Source: Verpa conica (Eukaryota; Ascomycota; Pezizomycetes; Pezizales; Morchellaceae). From it: 64,000 bases of DNA. The first letter of the stretch is position 1, and every line of letters starts with the position of its first letter. This document shows, piece by piece, positions 23,154 to 35,500 of this stretch. The translations under genes were made by a program, and so were the position numbers. The notes beneath the pieces were generated by a model. The model made no database searches. It worked only from the letters and a program-made list of their open reading frames with translations, and was not told where the DNA came from. Location: the NCBI GenBank assembly GCA_033030425.1, contig JAUFSD010000012.1, positions 124,001 to 188,000 on the forward strand. The letters are read 5' to 3'.

Positions 23154-23524
23154 TTTTGTCTGCTGTTTTTCTGGTACGTGATTGTTCTGGTAGTCGCGTA
23201 AAGTGTTGCAGGGGGACGCGACGCGGTGGCATTAATAAAGCAAGTAATAGGCTTGGCGGGCAGCCCGACCTGAGTCACTGATCAATATTAAGGGGGATAC
23301 TCTATAGAATCACAGTTCGGGCTTCTTGCATCTTACCCTATCAGCTCGAGATGATACCCACCTCTTGACCCCTCATTCCACTTAGGGTATGGCGTCTCCC
23401 ACTTAATTATGGGACAGCTGCGGGCAAAAATAAGATAATAGCCCACCCACCCCGACTACTACTAATCATCTCTACGGCTCCTAGTTCTTGATACCAAAGC
23501 TTCTGCTCCAATTCATAAGACACT
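23154..23524. promoter_or_regulatory. Shared divergent promoter region
   Basis: 371 bases between the outward-facing start codons of the MGMT-type gene and the 2-hydroxyacid dehydrogenase. Both 5' UTRs and core promoters must fit here. I see no specific operator motif. Confidence 0.5.
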
Positions 23525-24860
23525 ATGCAAGAAATTGCCTCATCTAGCTCGGGAGGCCCGGTGTCCGAGCTCAATGAAATCATTGTAGCCACAATGCCAT
23601 ACCCAGAACCTGCAGAGTTTGGGGAGCTTCGGAAACAATTCCCAAAATCCAAATTTACCTGGCACCATATGCCGGGGACAGCAAGCGGTTATGGTGGTGA
23701 TATCATTGGTAGGCAAAAGAGCTCAGCAAAAGCAAGAAGAGAAGACTCTTCTACCCAAATCTATACCCCAAACAAGCTGACAGATTCTGTGAGAAAAAGC
23801 CGGCCCAGAGCTATCGGAAATATACAAAGATGTTACAGTTCTCCACACTGGATATCTCCTCCCGCTGTTGGAACAGGCGCCAAAGTTGAAACTGGTACAG
23901 CTATATATTGCAGGGATTAACGCTTTCCTCAATACCCCGCTCTTTAAAGATTCAGACGTTATGTTTGCTACAGCGAATGGCATTCATGGGTACGTTGACC
24001 ACAATTGAACCGCAGTCTCCTTTGACCCAAGAGTCTTTTTCCCAATAGAGCTTTTCCTGACTCGAAAGTCATGTAGACCCCAGACCACAGAGCACGTTTT
24101 CATGACCCTCCTTGCCGCAAACCACAGCCTTCCAAAACTACTTTCCCAACAGAAATCCCATCAGTGGGGCACACCCAATAACGAGCCACCACTACCACCA
24201 CTATTCGACCTTGCCACTCAGCGCATTGGGATTCTCGGCTACGGCTCCATCGGACGACAGGTCGGCCGAGTCGCCAACAGTCTCGGGATGTCGATCCATG
24301 CATACACTGCCTCCCCGCGCACAACCCCAGAATCAAAAAGGGATCTAGGTTACATCGTTCCAGGCACAGGAGACCCCGACGGTACGTTCCCGGAGAAATG
24401 GTTCTCTGGGCTCGGAAAAGATGAGCTGCATAGATTCCTAAGTAGTGGGTTGGATGTACTTGTTGTCGCGATACCGTTGACGAAAGACACACAGCACCTT
24501 CTTTCGACGGAGGAGTTTGGTATCCTCTCTAAGCCGCGGCCAAAGACAGGGAAAGGTGCATTTGTGGTCAATATCTCACGAGGAGGGACTATTGATCATG
24601 ATGCCTTGTTGGTGGCGCTTAAGAGTGGCCTAGAAGGTGGCAGTGGACTGAGTGGTGCGAGCTTGGATGTTACGGAACCTGAGCCGCTGCCGGAAGATAG
24701 TGAGCTATGGGATCTGGAGAATGTAATTATTACGCCGCATATTAGCGGTGATGGGAGTGCTTATGCAGAGAGGGTTAATGGAGTTCTGGCGTTGAATTTG
24801 GAAAGATTGCGTACGGGTGGGAAGTCGGTTAATATTGTTGATCGGAAGAAACAGTACTGA
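23525..24860 (+). CDS. D-isomer-specific 2-hydroxyacid dehydrogenase
   Basis: Exons 23525-23708, 23794-23989 and 24077-24860 give 387 aa. The fold pattern is that of the D-2-hydroxyacid dehydrogenase family (glyoxylate/hydroxypyruvate reductase, formate or phosphoglycerate dehydrogenase relatives). The substrate-binding half includes EIYKDVTVLHTGYLLPPLL-like and LVQLYIAGIN segments; the NAD(P) domain has GYGSIGR at 181-187. Catalytic residues are likely Arg295 (VNISRGG), Glu327 or 329 (DVTEPEPLP) and His348 (TPHISG). About 30 residues inserted after the second dinucleotide-binding strand (DLGYIVPGTGDPDGTFPEKW) are common in fungal members. The first intron uses a TGTGAG acceptor 12 nt after a GCTGAC branch site; the CAG just upstream would break the frame. 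Substrate unknown. Confidence 0.87.
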
Positions 24861-25222
24861 AAGCTATCCTGGGAGATGCTAGATTATATAGATAGCTAGA
24901 ACTAACTTGGGGGATATGAGTTTAGGTTGAAAGATACCAGTTGATATCTTCTTTTGACAGGTGGAATACCCCACCATAGGGGTTACTGAGTGGTATAATT
25001 CACACGCCTTACGGGCCAATGACTAGAACTCACTGGTCCTATCAATTCAATTAATCAATCCAACAATCTACTGGAAGATATGTAAATTCCTAACTTATCT
25101 AAGCTTCGAACTTTCCTACATTTATTAAAGACCAGAATTTTAGGAAAAGAAAAAAGAACCACCCAGAAATACCCATCTACTCCCACACCGCTAAAAAAAA
25201 GAAAACCACAACAGGACGAACC
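24861..25222. other. Convergent intergenic spacer
   Basis: About 360 bases between the 3' ends of the dehydrogenase and the AA11 gene. It presumably holds both 3' UTRs. Nothing else seen. Confidence 0.5.
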
Positions 25223-26096
25223 TCAAACACAGTTCGTCCCAATAGGAGGTGCAGATTTATCCCCATCCCGCTGCACAACCAACCCCGGATTCGGAAACTC
25301 TACAGGACTCCCTTCCCGAACCGTACAATCGTTTGTTCCGATCTGCGCAACGAATGTTCTAGGGTACTCGATGCCAAGACCCGAACCACCATCTGTGATT
25401 GTGACGACCGCGCAGTTCATATACATCTCACGGTTCCCAATCTTATTAAACCAAGTCCTATTTGTGTAGAAAAAGATGTTAGCAACATAGAGACTCGGAG
25501 GGGGCATGTAAGGGCAGGTTGGAATGTACCATGCGAATAAAGCCTGCCCGCTCGCAGCTGTCTTTGGAATGGGGAAATTAAAGTTGCTACCCTCCATAGG
25601 ACAAGAGCCTACAATTTAAAAACCCCAATTAGTTTTTGATCACGCTATAATAGATGATTCAGAAGAAATACCAATCCAGGACTTGATGACTTTGAAAGTA
25701 GCACCATCATCGTACGAAAGCGAGGCCTGACAACTACCTCCTCCATGGACTGCAGCACCCTCAAGACTACGTTCCAACACAAAGGTTAGAAAAATGGACA
25801 AAAATCATTCTATATATAGAGAGAGAGGAGGGTAATCACCTAAATGATTGCGAACTCCCCGCACGCCATGTGGCTACTGATCTCCCTGCACCACGCGCGA
25901 AATCTTTATGGAACTGTTTGCACGGGAACTGTGCACCCTTGATGGGGAAGCTCAAGTCGTAATCGGGGGAGGAAACGTATTGGTTTCCTTTGTATCCTAG
26001 ACTGAGAGGTGACTTCATGAGGACGTGGCCTTGGACAGAAGAGAGGAGGATGAGTGATGATGCAGCGAGTGCATAGAAAGTCTTTGGGATGAACAT
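25223..26096 (-). CDS. AA11-type lytic polysaccharide monooxygenase (chitin-active family)
   Basis: Exons 26096-25840, 25766-25672, 25608-25530 and 25457-25223 give 221 aa. A signal peptide (residues 1-23, hydrophobic core [12 protein letters not shown]) ends directly before His24 of [15 protein letters not shown]; an N-terminal His after cleavage is the hallmark of copper LPMOs. The second copper His is likely His93 in [12 protein letters not shown]. The rest matches AA11: DFPCK-like [36 protein letters not shown] and [20 protein letters not shown], where Tyr156 may be the axial residue. Six or more cysteines suggest disulphides. It would be secreted and cleave chitin oxidatively, for fungal wall remodelling or nutrition. 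No extra C-terminal chitin-binding module is present. Confidence 0.88.
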
Positions 26097-27106
26097 CTTG
26101 GGATAATTTTAAAGTTTTTTTTTTTTCAGAATGCTATGAGTATCTGAGAGGAAAGATATGAACGAAGTAAAGAGCAAAAGGTAATGAAAAAATGGGAAAG
26201 GCTGTTTCCTAATAAACGACAGGAGGAGCCTAGAAGTCAATGGTGGAGGCTGGTATAAACGAGAGGCTGAAGATGCCGTAGAGAAGATAATGGCATGGGA
26301 AAGTCTTTAATTATAACTCTCCAACATGGCTTACCGAAGAACCCTAACGACTATACGGTTGATCTACAGTGGCTAGCTAGAAGCCGTGAAAATCAATGTC
26401 TTTTGTGGTTTGGTAGGGTCGATAGAGATACATGGGCTGAATCAAGATTGAAGCATAGACGAATCCAGATGCAAAGGGATAGGCGGTGGATTACAGACGA
26501 AAACATCTTCTGTGACTAGCTTCTAGTCTTACTAGACGTTTCAATACTTGGGAGTAAGAAACCGTTGCCTAAAAACAAAGACAATGGTCTATAGATACCA
26601 CCGTAATAGACATCTATTGCATATGCATTGTTACTTCTAGCTAGGCTATTCTATCCAGTGATATAGAAGAATTTGTCAGACTGGGCTTTGTTACCGAGTG
26701 CACGAATGCATATCGTGGCAATGGTAGCCTAGAATTTACACAATGAGCCCACATAACCAGATCTATCTGTTTTGGCATATTTCTGCATACCGAGATTTGT
26801 TTACATTCCAGCATTATATCTACTTCCCGATGCGGTAACAACATTTGACTAGAGGTTGGGTTCAGTCTCCGAATCGGGAACAGGTACATTCCTAAGCGTC
26901 GCTAAGAACCACAACCGACGACTATAGTTGAGACCTTTCAAGGATACATATCCTTAAGAGTTTAGGGGTATATCACCAGGTATGGAGGTATACGGTTGCA
27001 TTTAATTATGTACACTCTATTGGCAAATTTCGTGCCATACAGAAAGATACCAATATAGTTTACTACAGTAAACCCCACCAAGACTACACACATCTTGAAT
27101 AATCTT
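26097..27106. other. Intergenic, no gene recognised
   Basis: About 1 kb: promoter side of the AA11 gene on the left, 3' side of the 347-aa gene on the right. A 74-codon plus-strand frame at 26295-26519 (ATG at 26295) has no recognisable relative. Confidence 0.4.
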
Positions 27107-28366
27107 CTAGACACAGAACAAGAGCTCTCCAAGTAAAGAAATCCTGACCGAATGCTTAATACTCCCAACAAGCTCATCAAACTTAACCTGACGAGAGACC
27201 TGCGCCATACGAAACACCTGACCCTCAGCCGTAGCAGGTACCGTAGGAGGACACAGGGCCAGTTCAGCCAAGTCAACTATATTCATAATTTTAGTAAAAT
27301 TCCTTTTTTTTTAATTTCCAGAAGAGGGAGGGTAGGTTATATATACTCAACGAGGCGCAAATTGAATTACCAACCTGAATAAAATCAACATTGGGAATAC
27401 CAAGACCGTCAAGAATCTGGCTCTTTGAAGACCCGATGATTTTCGTAGTAGCTCTGGCGTACGCGGCAACAAGGAGACGAGCTTCACGAGTCGCATGGAT
27501 GAGCTTCAACCTAGAGTCCTACCAAGAGTAGAGTTTTAATATATATAACTTGGGGGAAATCAATATTGAAATACTTACAAAACCCTGGAAGAACGTAAGA
27601 ACAACTCTACCAATACTCGCTAGAGAATCAAGGATACACGGGAGTCTTCCAGCAGTAAAGAGATGCATACTGTATGATTTAGAAAGCTCCTGAGACGCTT
27701 GATTGGCCATAGGGTACTCGTAGCTAGTACACATCGTCTCGATAGAGGCACCCGCCCTCTCGAGCTTATGTACCATAGGCCCGAGGGATACGGTTTCTGT
27801 GGCACGGAATGTCTCCATATTGAAATCGCCAAACACAAGAAAGTCACTAAACCCGTTGCTTACCAAACTGGGGTAAAAATCACAAAGTATGCTGCCGGAC
27901 ACTGAGAGCTGGAGAAGCAGCTCGCCAGGGCCAGTATTGTGCCCCATAGCTGCCAGTCTATCGAAAACAGGCTCGTTAGAGCACTCCCCAACAAGCATAT
28001 CCTCGGTAACCGGCTCCTCGATAACCTCCGGGCTATCGGTCGCCCCAATGCCCTCTCTATACGGTTCTGGGGCCTCCGGGGGCTCTGCTGCCTCTGCCAC
28101 CAGGCCGTTTAGAAGCCCCGAGTGAATATCCGCCCTCTGGAGGAGCTGCTGATGCGCTATCTCGGCAACGAGCGCCATCTCTTCGAAAGAAGACCTCTGT
28201 ATGCCAAAGTTCACTCGACGGAGGCTCCCGGTAGTTGGTAGACCAGATGCTCTTGGTCCATTTGGTACATTACTTCCGGTCCTGGCTTCCAATCCTTGAA
28301 CCTACGGCAGCTCTCAAAAAATTAGTTATAAACAGTATTATTCGCATCATATGAAATACCTACCAT
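27107..28366 (-). CDS. Unrecognised 347-aa protein, possibly regulator-like
   Basis: Proposed exons 28366-28364, 28301-27579, 27518-27371 and 27276-27107 join in frame to 347 aa. The first exon would carry only the ATG, followed at once by a GTAGGT donor; the 62-nt intron then leads into VQGLEARTGSN. The third intron uses the donor GTAATT at 27370, keeping the frame (FIQVVDLAELALCPP). The protein has Ala/Glu/Pro-rich residues 60-110 and helical, Leu/Ala-rich stretches later (LIHATREARLLVAAYARATTKI; GQVFRMAQVSRQVKFDELVGSIKHS). The general look is like the C-terminal half of fungal Zn2Cys6 regulators, but no zinc cluster is present and the DHHC gene starts 219 bp away, leaving no room for one. 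Function unknown. Confidence 0.55.
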
Positions 28367-28584
28367 TGATAATCCAATCAAGCGTCCGTGTGATTATGTG
28401 CTCAGCCTCCCGGGTGATAGAACACTGGGAGTAAAGAGAAAAAAAAGGAGAAAAAAGAGAAAAAAAGAGAAAAAAGAGCTAGCGGTTAAACAATGATATC
28501 ATAGTTCTAGATACAAATTAAGCTACCCGGAAGTGACCTCACGACTGTCTAAAGTTTTGAAAACCAAACGCCGCACCTATTCTA

Positions 28585-29983
28585 TTACATATAATGTATC
28601 TTCTTCCTCCGCATTAATTCAGCCAATGGCACATCCTCATCTGCGCTCTCCTCGTCGACACCGTAATCCGCCAACGTTTCCCCTTCTTCGTTGGTCCACC
28701 TGTACTTATCGCCAATCCGCGGATACGACAGCCCCTGCTGGCCTTCCCTTCCTGTTGCAAAAGAGGTGCCCGTACTGCCTTTTCCTCTCCCCTCCCACCG
28801 CTTCAAGTCCTCCTTCTGCCGTTGTCGCACCCCCTCTACCCACACATCACTAGGCTCGTCGACCCCGGCCCCAGAGGACCCTAATGGAACCTTCTCAACC
28901 CCGACAGGACCGACCTTATCTGGGTCTGCAGGCGGCCATACCACCTTCAGGTCTTCATATCCATTCACTTCCCATTCCACCCCACCTTTCAATTTCAGCC
29001 CGCCGCTGCCCTTGATGACCTCCCCAACGCTCCGTGTTCGGGCTAATGGCCAGTACCACGCGAGAATATTAGCCGTTCCGCCGTGCGCTGAGCAGAGATT
29101 ATCCCAAAAGCCGATATCGTACGGGAACTCCTGTTTCGAGACTCGCTTCCGACTCACGAGGGCATCGTGGCGGTCCTGTTCCCATGATTCGATAGTGGTG
29201 TAGCCTTCTGCGCAGGTCCATATAGTGCGGATGTATAGAACGGTGAGGGAGAATGTGACGAGGAGGTCGACGAAGATGAGCGCAGTGAGAAGGAGGAGCT
29301 CGGGGAGAGTGTGAGGCCCGTGGTACTGTCTCATAATCAGAAAGGAGAGAGAGAGAGAGAGAGAGACTGGGGTACAAACACTTGGCTTAGCTCTAGTCTC
29401 CCAGACCGCCCATCCACGGTCAAGAAGATGGGTGAATAAATACGCGCATGTAATGCTGCAGTAGAAAAGAAATCGTATGAAATGCGGCAAGTTCCGGTAC
29501 CCGACACAATTGTTTGTCCAAGGGCAATGATGGTCCATCTTCAGTACACATCTTTCAATCACATCACTCGAATTAGCAACTACACAAACTACTAGCTAAC
29601 GGGTATAAGGGGGAGGATGAGAGGCAATGATACATTTTACAAGTTTTACAATGGTGGCATCTTGGCGGTTTGAAAGCCTCACATTTCCGACACCATTTCG
29701 CGCCTCGGGCAACTAGTCTTCGTTCCTCAGCCCTTCCACGCCCTTCCTCCGCGTCGTCGCCGTCGAGTTCATCCGGTGCCCAGTCCTTTGGTGGGCTTCC
29801 GGGATGGGTGAATATGCTCCGTGCATAGGTAATCCAGATACAGGCCACGAGAGTGTTGAAGAATATCGTCTCGTTTCTGGAGAGGTGAGGATGTAAGAGG
29901 AATATCTGCGACGCGTATGCAAGAAAGCAGATCAGAACAACAACGCCGGCGACCGCGAGACGGGAAAGAGAAGGGTCCAGCAT
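28585..29983 (-). CDS. pfa4: DHHC palmitoyltransferase, PFA4 type
   Basis: Exons 29983-29634, 29551-29380 and 29325-28585 give 420 aa. Two N-terminal membrane segments (about 7-30 and 37-57) are followed by the Cys-rich domain CRKCEAFKPPRCHHCKTCK and then CVLKMDHHCPWTNNCVGYRNLPHF, with the catalytic DHHC at residues 123-126. Two more membrane segments follow, with a TTxE-like YTTIESWEQDR motif. The tail (WPPADPDKVGP, YPRIGDKYRWTNEEGETLADYGVD) is that of Pfa4, the ER enzyme that palmitoylates chitin synthase Chs3 in yeast. The second intron is 54 nt, a multiple of three, mostly a CT repeat and free of stops, so retention would add 18 residues between membrane segments. Confidence 0.88.
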
Positions 29984-30588
29984 TGCTTTGTACAAGAAGA
30001 GTTGTTAGAAGCTATTCACAGGCCAGGGGGAAGCTCTATGTTGACAGAGCCGGGTAAGGCCCGGCGTATTACTTCCATCTTGAGCGATCATGGCTGGTCA
30101 CTCGCAGGGGATATATCTAGTAAGGGAATGCCCAAACACCACCCTCTCCGGCTTTTACAATTGTAATCATCTTATAACCAATCAAGAGTTTTTTCGTTGC
30201 TGCCACTTTGTCATCTCCCAATGCAAATTAGGCTTAGTATTAGATCATGCTAAGTACGGCTGCTCTGGGCTTTAAATATTCTTATCTCATAGGGTGGAAA
30301 AGTTCTATTTCTACTGGAACTACTGAATACAAGTGGCTTGTGTCTATAACTCAAAATCTCCTAATCCACTCACTCTTGATACCAGAAACGTTTAAAAGCC
30401 GTTAAATTCATAAAGAGGTCATATCTAATCCCATAAAGCCCCACCAACATACAAATGAAAACCCGAGATATTTACACCTAACCATGTAACTATCTACAGA
30501 ATATTATAAAATCTAGAAAAAGGAAAAAAAAAAGAAAAAAAAAAGAGAGTTCCCATAAACCTCTATATATATATTCCACACCTCATCT
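29984..30588. other. Intergenic spacer
   Basis: About 600 bases between the start of the DHHC gene and the 3' end of the MFS transporter, both on the minus strand. A-rich runs lie near 30520-30545. No gene seen. Confidence 0.5.
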
Positions 30589-32570
30589 TTACTTCCTCTC
30601 CACATCCCCAACCTTCTTCTGCTTCAAGCCATGGTCTGTCTTCAACTCCCTATCCAGGGTCAATCCCTCCGTGAAGAGACTGCTCACCAACCCCGCAGCA
30701 GCGAAGCCGATCATACTGAACCAAACGACCCTCAGCGCACCAGCATAGCTAGTCATCAGATCATCTCTACCGGGAGTTCCAACCGGCATAGCTTTGATCA
30801 ACTGGACCATCGCCACACTATCCTTTGCGTATTCGCCCGCCAGCTCGCTCAGCCCCGGTACGGCTCTGAGCTTACTTGTGAGTGCGTTCTGGAAGATGAC
30901 ACCGCCGATGGCTACGCCGAAGGCTTGTCCGAAGGCGCGAAAGAACGAGAATAGAGAGACGGCGTAGGCTGTGTCTTCGTCTGAGGCCGCGGCTTGCACG
31001 GCGAATGCCATGGAGGGGAAGAGGATTCCGGTGCCGAGTCCGCCAACGAGGCAGATGAAGACCCAGCCGACGGTGCTGGTGTGTACTCCGAGTATCGTCA
31101 TGAGGCCCATGCCGATGAGGGTGAGTGTCCAGCCGATCCAGAGAGCCCAGCGGAAACGACCAGTGATAGAGACGAGGATACCGACTACGACGGATGCGGG
31201 GGCAACAGTGCTAGTAGTTTGTTAGTGTTTTTGTTTATAGTCTTTTAGGAAAAAGGCGGGACTTACAAAGTTTGTGGGAATAATGCAACACCAGTCATGA
31301 TTGGTGAGTACCCCTTGATAGCTTCGTAGTAAAGTGGGAGATAGTAGAGAAGACACCAAAGCTATGATATATTAGCCAAACCATTCCTCCACCTTAGTTA
31401 AAAGATATCAATAGGAGAAACTCACAATAATCCCATGCATAATTGTTCCAAAGTAATTCGCCAGAGCAGTTCTATTACCAAACAGATTCAAGCGAATCAA
31501 TGGGTACTTGACAAACCACTTTTCATAAGCTACGAATGCCACCAACCCAACAACACCAACCAAGAGGGGGACCAAAGTCCTCCACGAGTCCCAATCATAC
31601 ATCACACCGCCCCATGTGATTGGGATCAACACCGCCGTCACCGACCCAACAAACAAGAAACTCCCGATCCAATCGATCTGCTTCAACTTCTCCATGAAGC
31701 TCTCGGTCTTATGGTTCAAATTCAAGAACAGCGGGATAGCCACAAACCCAACCGCACAAAACGGGAGATTCAACCAAAAGATCCATCTCCACGAAACCTT
31801 TTCGGCGAATGCGCCACCGACGATGGGACCAGAGACAGAGCCAACGGCCCACATCATTGACAGGAAACCAAAGTATTTCCCACGCTCGCGGAGAGGGACC
31901 AAGTCGGTGATTACGATCTCTGTTAGCGCAATGATACCACCGCCTCCAACACCCTGGATGCTGCGTCCGACAAGAATGATGCCAAAGTCATTTGCGACTG
32001 CGGCGATTATTGCGCCGGCGGTGAAGAAGACAAGTCCGAGGAGGATCAAGGGTTTACGACCAAAGATGTCGGAGAGGGATGCGAAGTTTGGCTGGAAGAC
32101 GGTCGAGGTCAACAGGAAGGAGGTTCCGGACCAAAAGGCTTCAATTGCACTGCCGTGGAGTTTCTCCGACATTATCTAGAATGAGGATTAGTTTGTGCTC
32201 GAGGGGTGGGTTAGGGTTGGTGAATACATACTGGTAGGGCGACAGAGAGTGAGGTCGCATCAAGAGCTACGGTAAGTGTGACGACGCATAATGTCAAGAT
32301 GACAATATAAACTCGGCCCGATGGCTTCCATTCCGGCGGCGGGGTGAGGGTTGAGGATGATTGGGAGGATGCTGGAGCGTTCTGAGCTCCGGTGGGAATC
32401 ATATTATTTTCGCGGTCTTGAAGAGCCGCTTTCTCGGGTTCGGGAGTGTTCCGCACGCCGGTTAATGTTGACTCGGAGGGAGTATGCATATGGTTGCTCT
32501 GGGGTATCTGTATTCCGGGTTCGAATGTAGCGTTTGGTACGCCGGATAATGTTGACTCGGAACTGCTCAT
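30589..32570 (-). CDS. MFS transporter, DHA2 (14-TM drug:H+ antiporter) type
   Basis: Exons 32570-32232, 32175-31426, 31361-31267 and 31210-30589 give 601 aa. A polar 85-residue N-terminus carries two copies of an SESTL(S/T)GV motif. Then TM1 reads VYIVILTLCVVTLTVALDATSLSVALP. Later marks are LSDIFGRKP (motif A), GRSIQGVGGGGIIALTEIVITDLVPLRERGKYFG (motif B region) and WAVGSVSGPIVGGAFA (the antiporter motif C), followed by WRWIFWLNLPF. The second half (SFFRAFGQAFGVAIGGVIFQNAL) is typical of fungal DHA2 members. It would export a toxic or secondary metabolite across the plasma membrane by proton antiport. No biosynthetic cluster is visible beside it, so the substrate is open. Confidence 0.88.
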
Positions 32571-35500
32571 ATTATAGTAGGACCGGAGTTATATAGGTGA
32601 AATGATTGATTTCGAGTTAGTTGAATAGAAACTGGGTTATCAAGGTCTTTTTTCTTGTTTGGTTGTCTGTAATGCTCGAGTCGATACTGTGGAATTCTGA
32701 TAACCCGGTAGAGAATGCAGGCCATGACTTCTTATATCTCGACATCTTGAGTGAGAGCCACAACCTAATCTCTAACTAACATTTCGATAGTAAACAGTCA
32801 TTTGCGGGGGACGGGCAAAAAACCATCCATAGTCTGGGCAAGAAACCGTCCATGGGGTGGACCATCGTTTGCCCGATGCCAACCTATTGCCCAGCACGAC
32901 ACCCTAATATTCGTGGACAAGCCACTCATTCACGTTTGTTGAGGTTCTCCCTAGGATGAGACACTGTCTAATCATATTGTGAACGCGACATCAGTCCTGT
33001 TTGGGCAATAGAATGCTGAATCGGCACATGGCTAGGGCTGACATCTGCAAAGGCAAAGAGGCAGAACCCAAGCCTTTTCTTTCCCGGTAAGGCTTAATCT
33101 TGCCAGATTCATATATCAACATGGTAGAATAAAAAAGAATCTGGGCCATTGATTTACCAACTTCCACACGGTTATGGCTCCGTACCCTCATCTGCATAAG
33201 ATTAAAACAAGAGAAGAGACTACGTACACCGCCGCACACGCCCTCGAGATGTGTCGTGTGGCCAAGCTTTGTTGCACTCAAGGGCCGGACCCATGTTGTG
33301 CCGCCGCAACAGCGTGCGGTCGAACGTTACCCCGGTACTGGCTTAGGTGCCAATAAGTGAGACGCCCGGGCAGATTATTCTCCGCGACCGAAACATTTGG
33401 TAGACAAGAGAGAGATCTTTGCAGTTACAGGTTTGCATATCTAACGTTGTCTGTATAGATATACGTCACTTGGCGAGGCCTCGTGGAGTACCTGTTCAAG
33501 ATGGGATCTTAGGCCCCCTGGTTGTATTCCGTCATTTAGGAATATACTCTACTTTATTCCTCGTGGGTTTGTTGTATATCGATACAGGTACTGATCCCAG
33601 AACCCGGCTCAGCTGCCTTCGGAGGGCCAACCGTCTGTCAGCATTTCCTGTCAGGCCTTTAGTAGTTACACCATTCTCGCCTGTTTGCCTGCCGAAGTCT
33701 TGGCTAGGATGGACTTTAGATAAGGCTTTTCATTTGTTAACTCGGTCCTTACATCTCGGTAGCCCTCTAAAGACTATAGGGTTATTTTCGGGGTTATCAC
33801 TCTTCGACGGAGATAGTACGGGTGGGGGGATGTTGGGGCTTCCAAGGTATACATGCAAAACGCTCTCTTTGTTCACCTGTACGCGTATATTTACAATACG
33901 TATACAATGAATAAATTATAATACGTATACATTTTACTGAGACTGAATACAGCAAACACACTACGCGTACACAGAGTATCCTCCATGTGCCTATGAGTAA
34001 GAGCCGATAGATACGTGTAGCAAGAGAGCCGTGCATTTCCTAACATACTACGAGATGACCTGACTATATCGCGTACATGTTAAAACCATGTCTAATTTCA
34101 AGTAATATAGTCGCCACCTACCCGGATCGATCGGGCCTAGGATATGAATAGCACCGAAGTATTCGTCTACTTCCATATATCTATGGTTAATTTATTCGTT
34201 GATATTCATCTACGTTACGAATTCACCAAGGTGAGCTGTTATCACTGCTCCTCCAAAATAAGTCGATATCAATACAGAAGATAAAATACAGGCCACCCAG
34301 AGATCACGCCTTTGTGTTAGAACTTCAGAATATTACAAGTAATATCCTCCCTCGCTTCGGAGCCCCCAGCTTACAGCCTATCATCTACACCCGAACCTTA
34401 AATATAGCGTGACTATAACCCCCCCCCCCCAACTCTCTCTTTACTAATTTTAATAAAACGCTTTACGCCGGCCACCCGCGACCAGTCGATCATGAACATA
34501 TCAAGACCAGGGATATTAGTGCCATTCAGCAAGTTTCAGGTTGACCTGATAGATATGCATATTGTTGAGTACAAAGCCAGAGACCGCGAGCCGAGCTCTC
34601 TATTTTCACAACGGTTGAGCACAAGCCCTCATAGAACCCGAGAGTAAGGAACCTCACCCGCTCTTACAAAGCACTTCGGCTAGCTGCAATTTGTACTATT
34701 ATCTGCTGTGTGGCATTCCCGGGAGTATGGACAAGGGAATTGACTCTTGGTGTGGCACCTAACGCTCAACAAAGCCGGAGACCGGGTGCCGAAACCCCCT
34801 AGTTGTACAACAGCCGTGTTTGTGGCACAGTTCAAGGGAGTAGATTGTATGCTCTGATTTCTTGACGGCTGTTTCTTATATATGCCTAGATTCCCCGATT
34901 TCTTATTTCTCTGGGCGGACGGGACGTTTAATTGGGTTGAGGTTGGGTTAAGATTGTATCTACTAGGTTTGGCCATCTATGTACTTATTCAGAGGTTTGG
35001 CCAGACATGGGGGTCGCGTGATATTTTGTGATTATGTTGAAATACTTCTTGGTCGGTTAGGTACAGCTGCAGAAATGGGTTGCTACATAGACCTTACTCC
35101 CATTGACTTGCCTTAGGAGTTGTTTGTGTTAGTCATCAGATCTAGCCCTCATCCGCTTTATGCTCAAAGCCCCCACTATAAAACAAATACTATGACTTCT
35201 CCAGCCTCACGCACGACATGGTCCCTTACAGAATTAATATTCTAGATTATTCCAGCCGTGTGGGTTTCTACCTGACTCGATTGCTTTATATACACACCTC
35301 CCTCTCATTTCTGGCTTCTCTATCCCCCACTAACCACCACAAAGACTCTAAGGATATTATATTGAACCAGCCCCTGACTATGTGCAACCAAATTAAGCTT
35401 ATCATAGAATATTCAATCCCTGAACTATTTTCAGAACAGATGGACAAGATACTGAACACCAGCTACGATACATTTGGAATTCAAATAAATGCCCTAATGA

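Noticed and set aside
28367..28450. Open 60-nt stretch (CSITREAEHIITRTLDWIIN) after a TCCCAG acceptor-like site, upstream of the 347-aa gene
   Set aside because: Its phase does not join the next exon without a stop, and no zinc-cluster exon fits before the DHHC gene; treated as 5' UTR.
33419..33910. 163-codon plus-strand frame
   Set aside because: No motif and flanked by stop-rich DNA; composition looks random.
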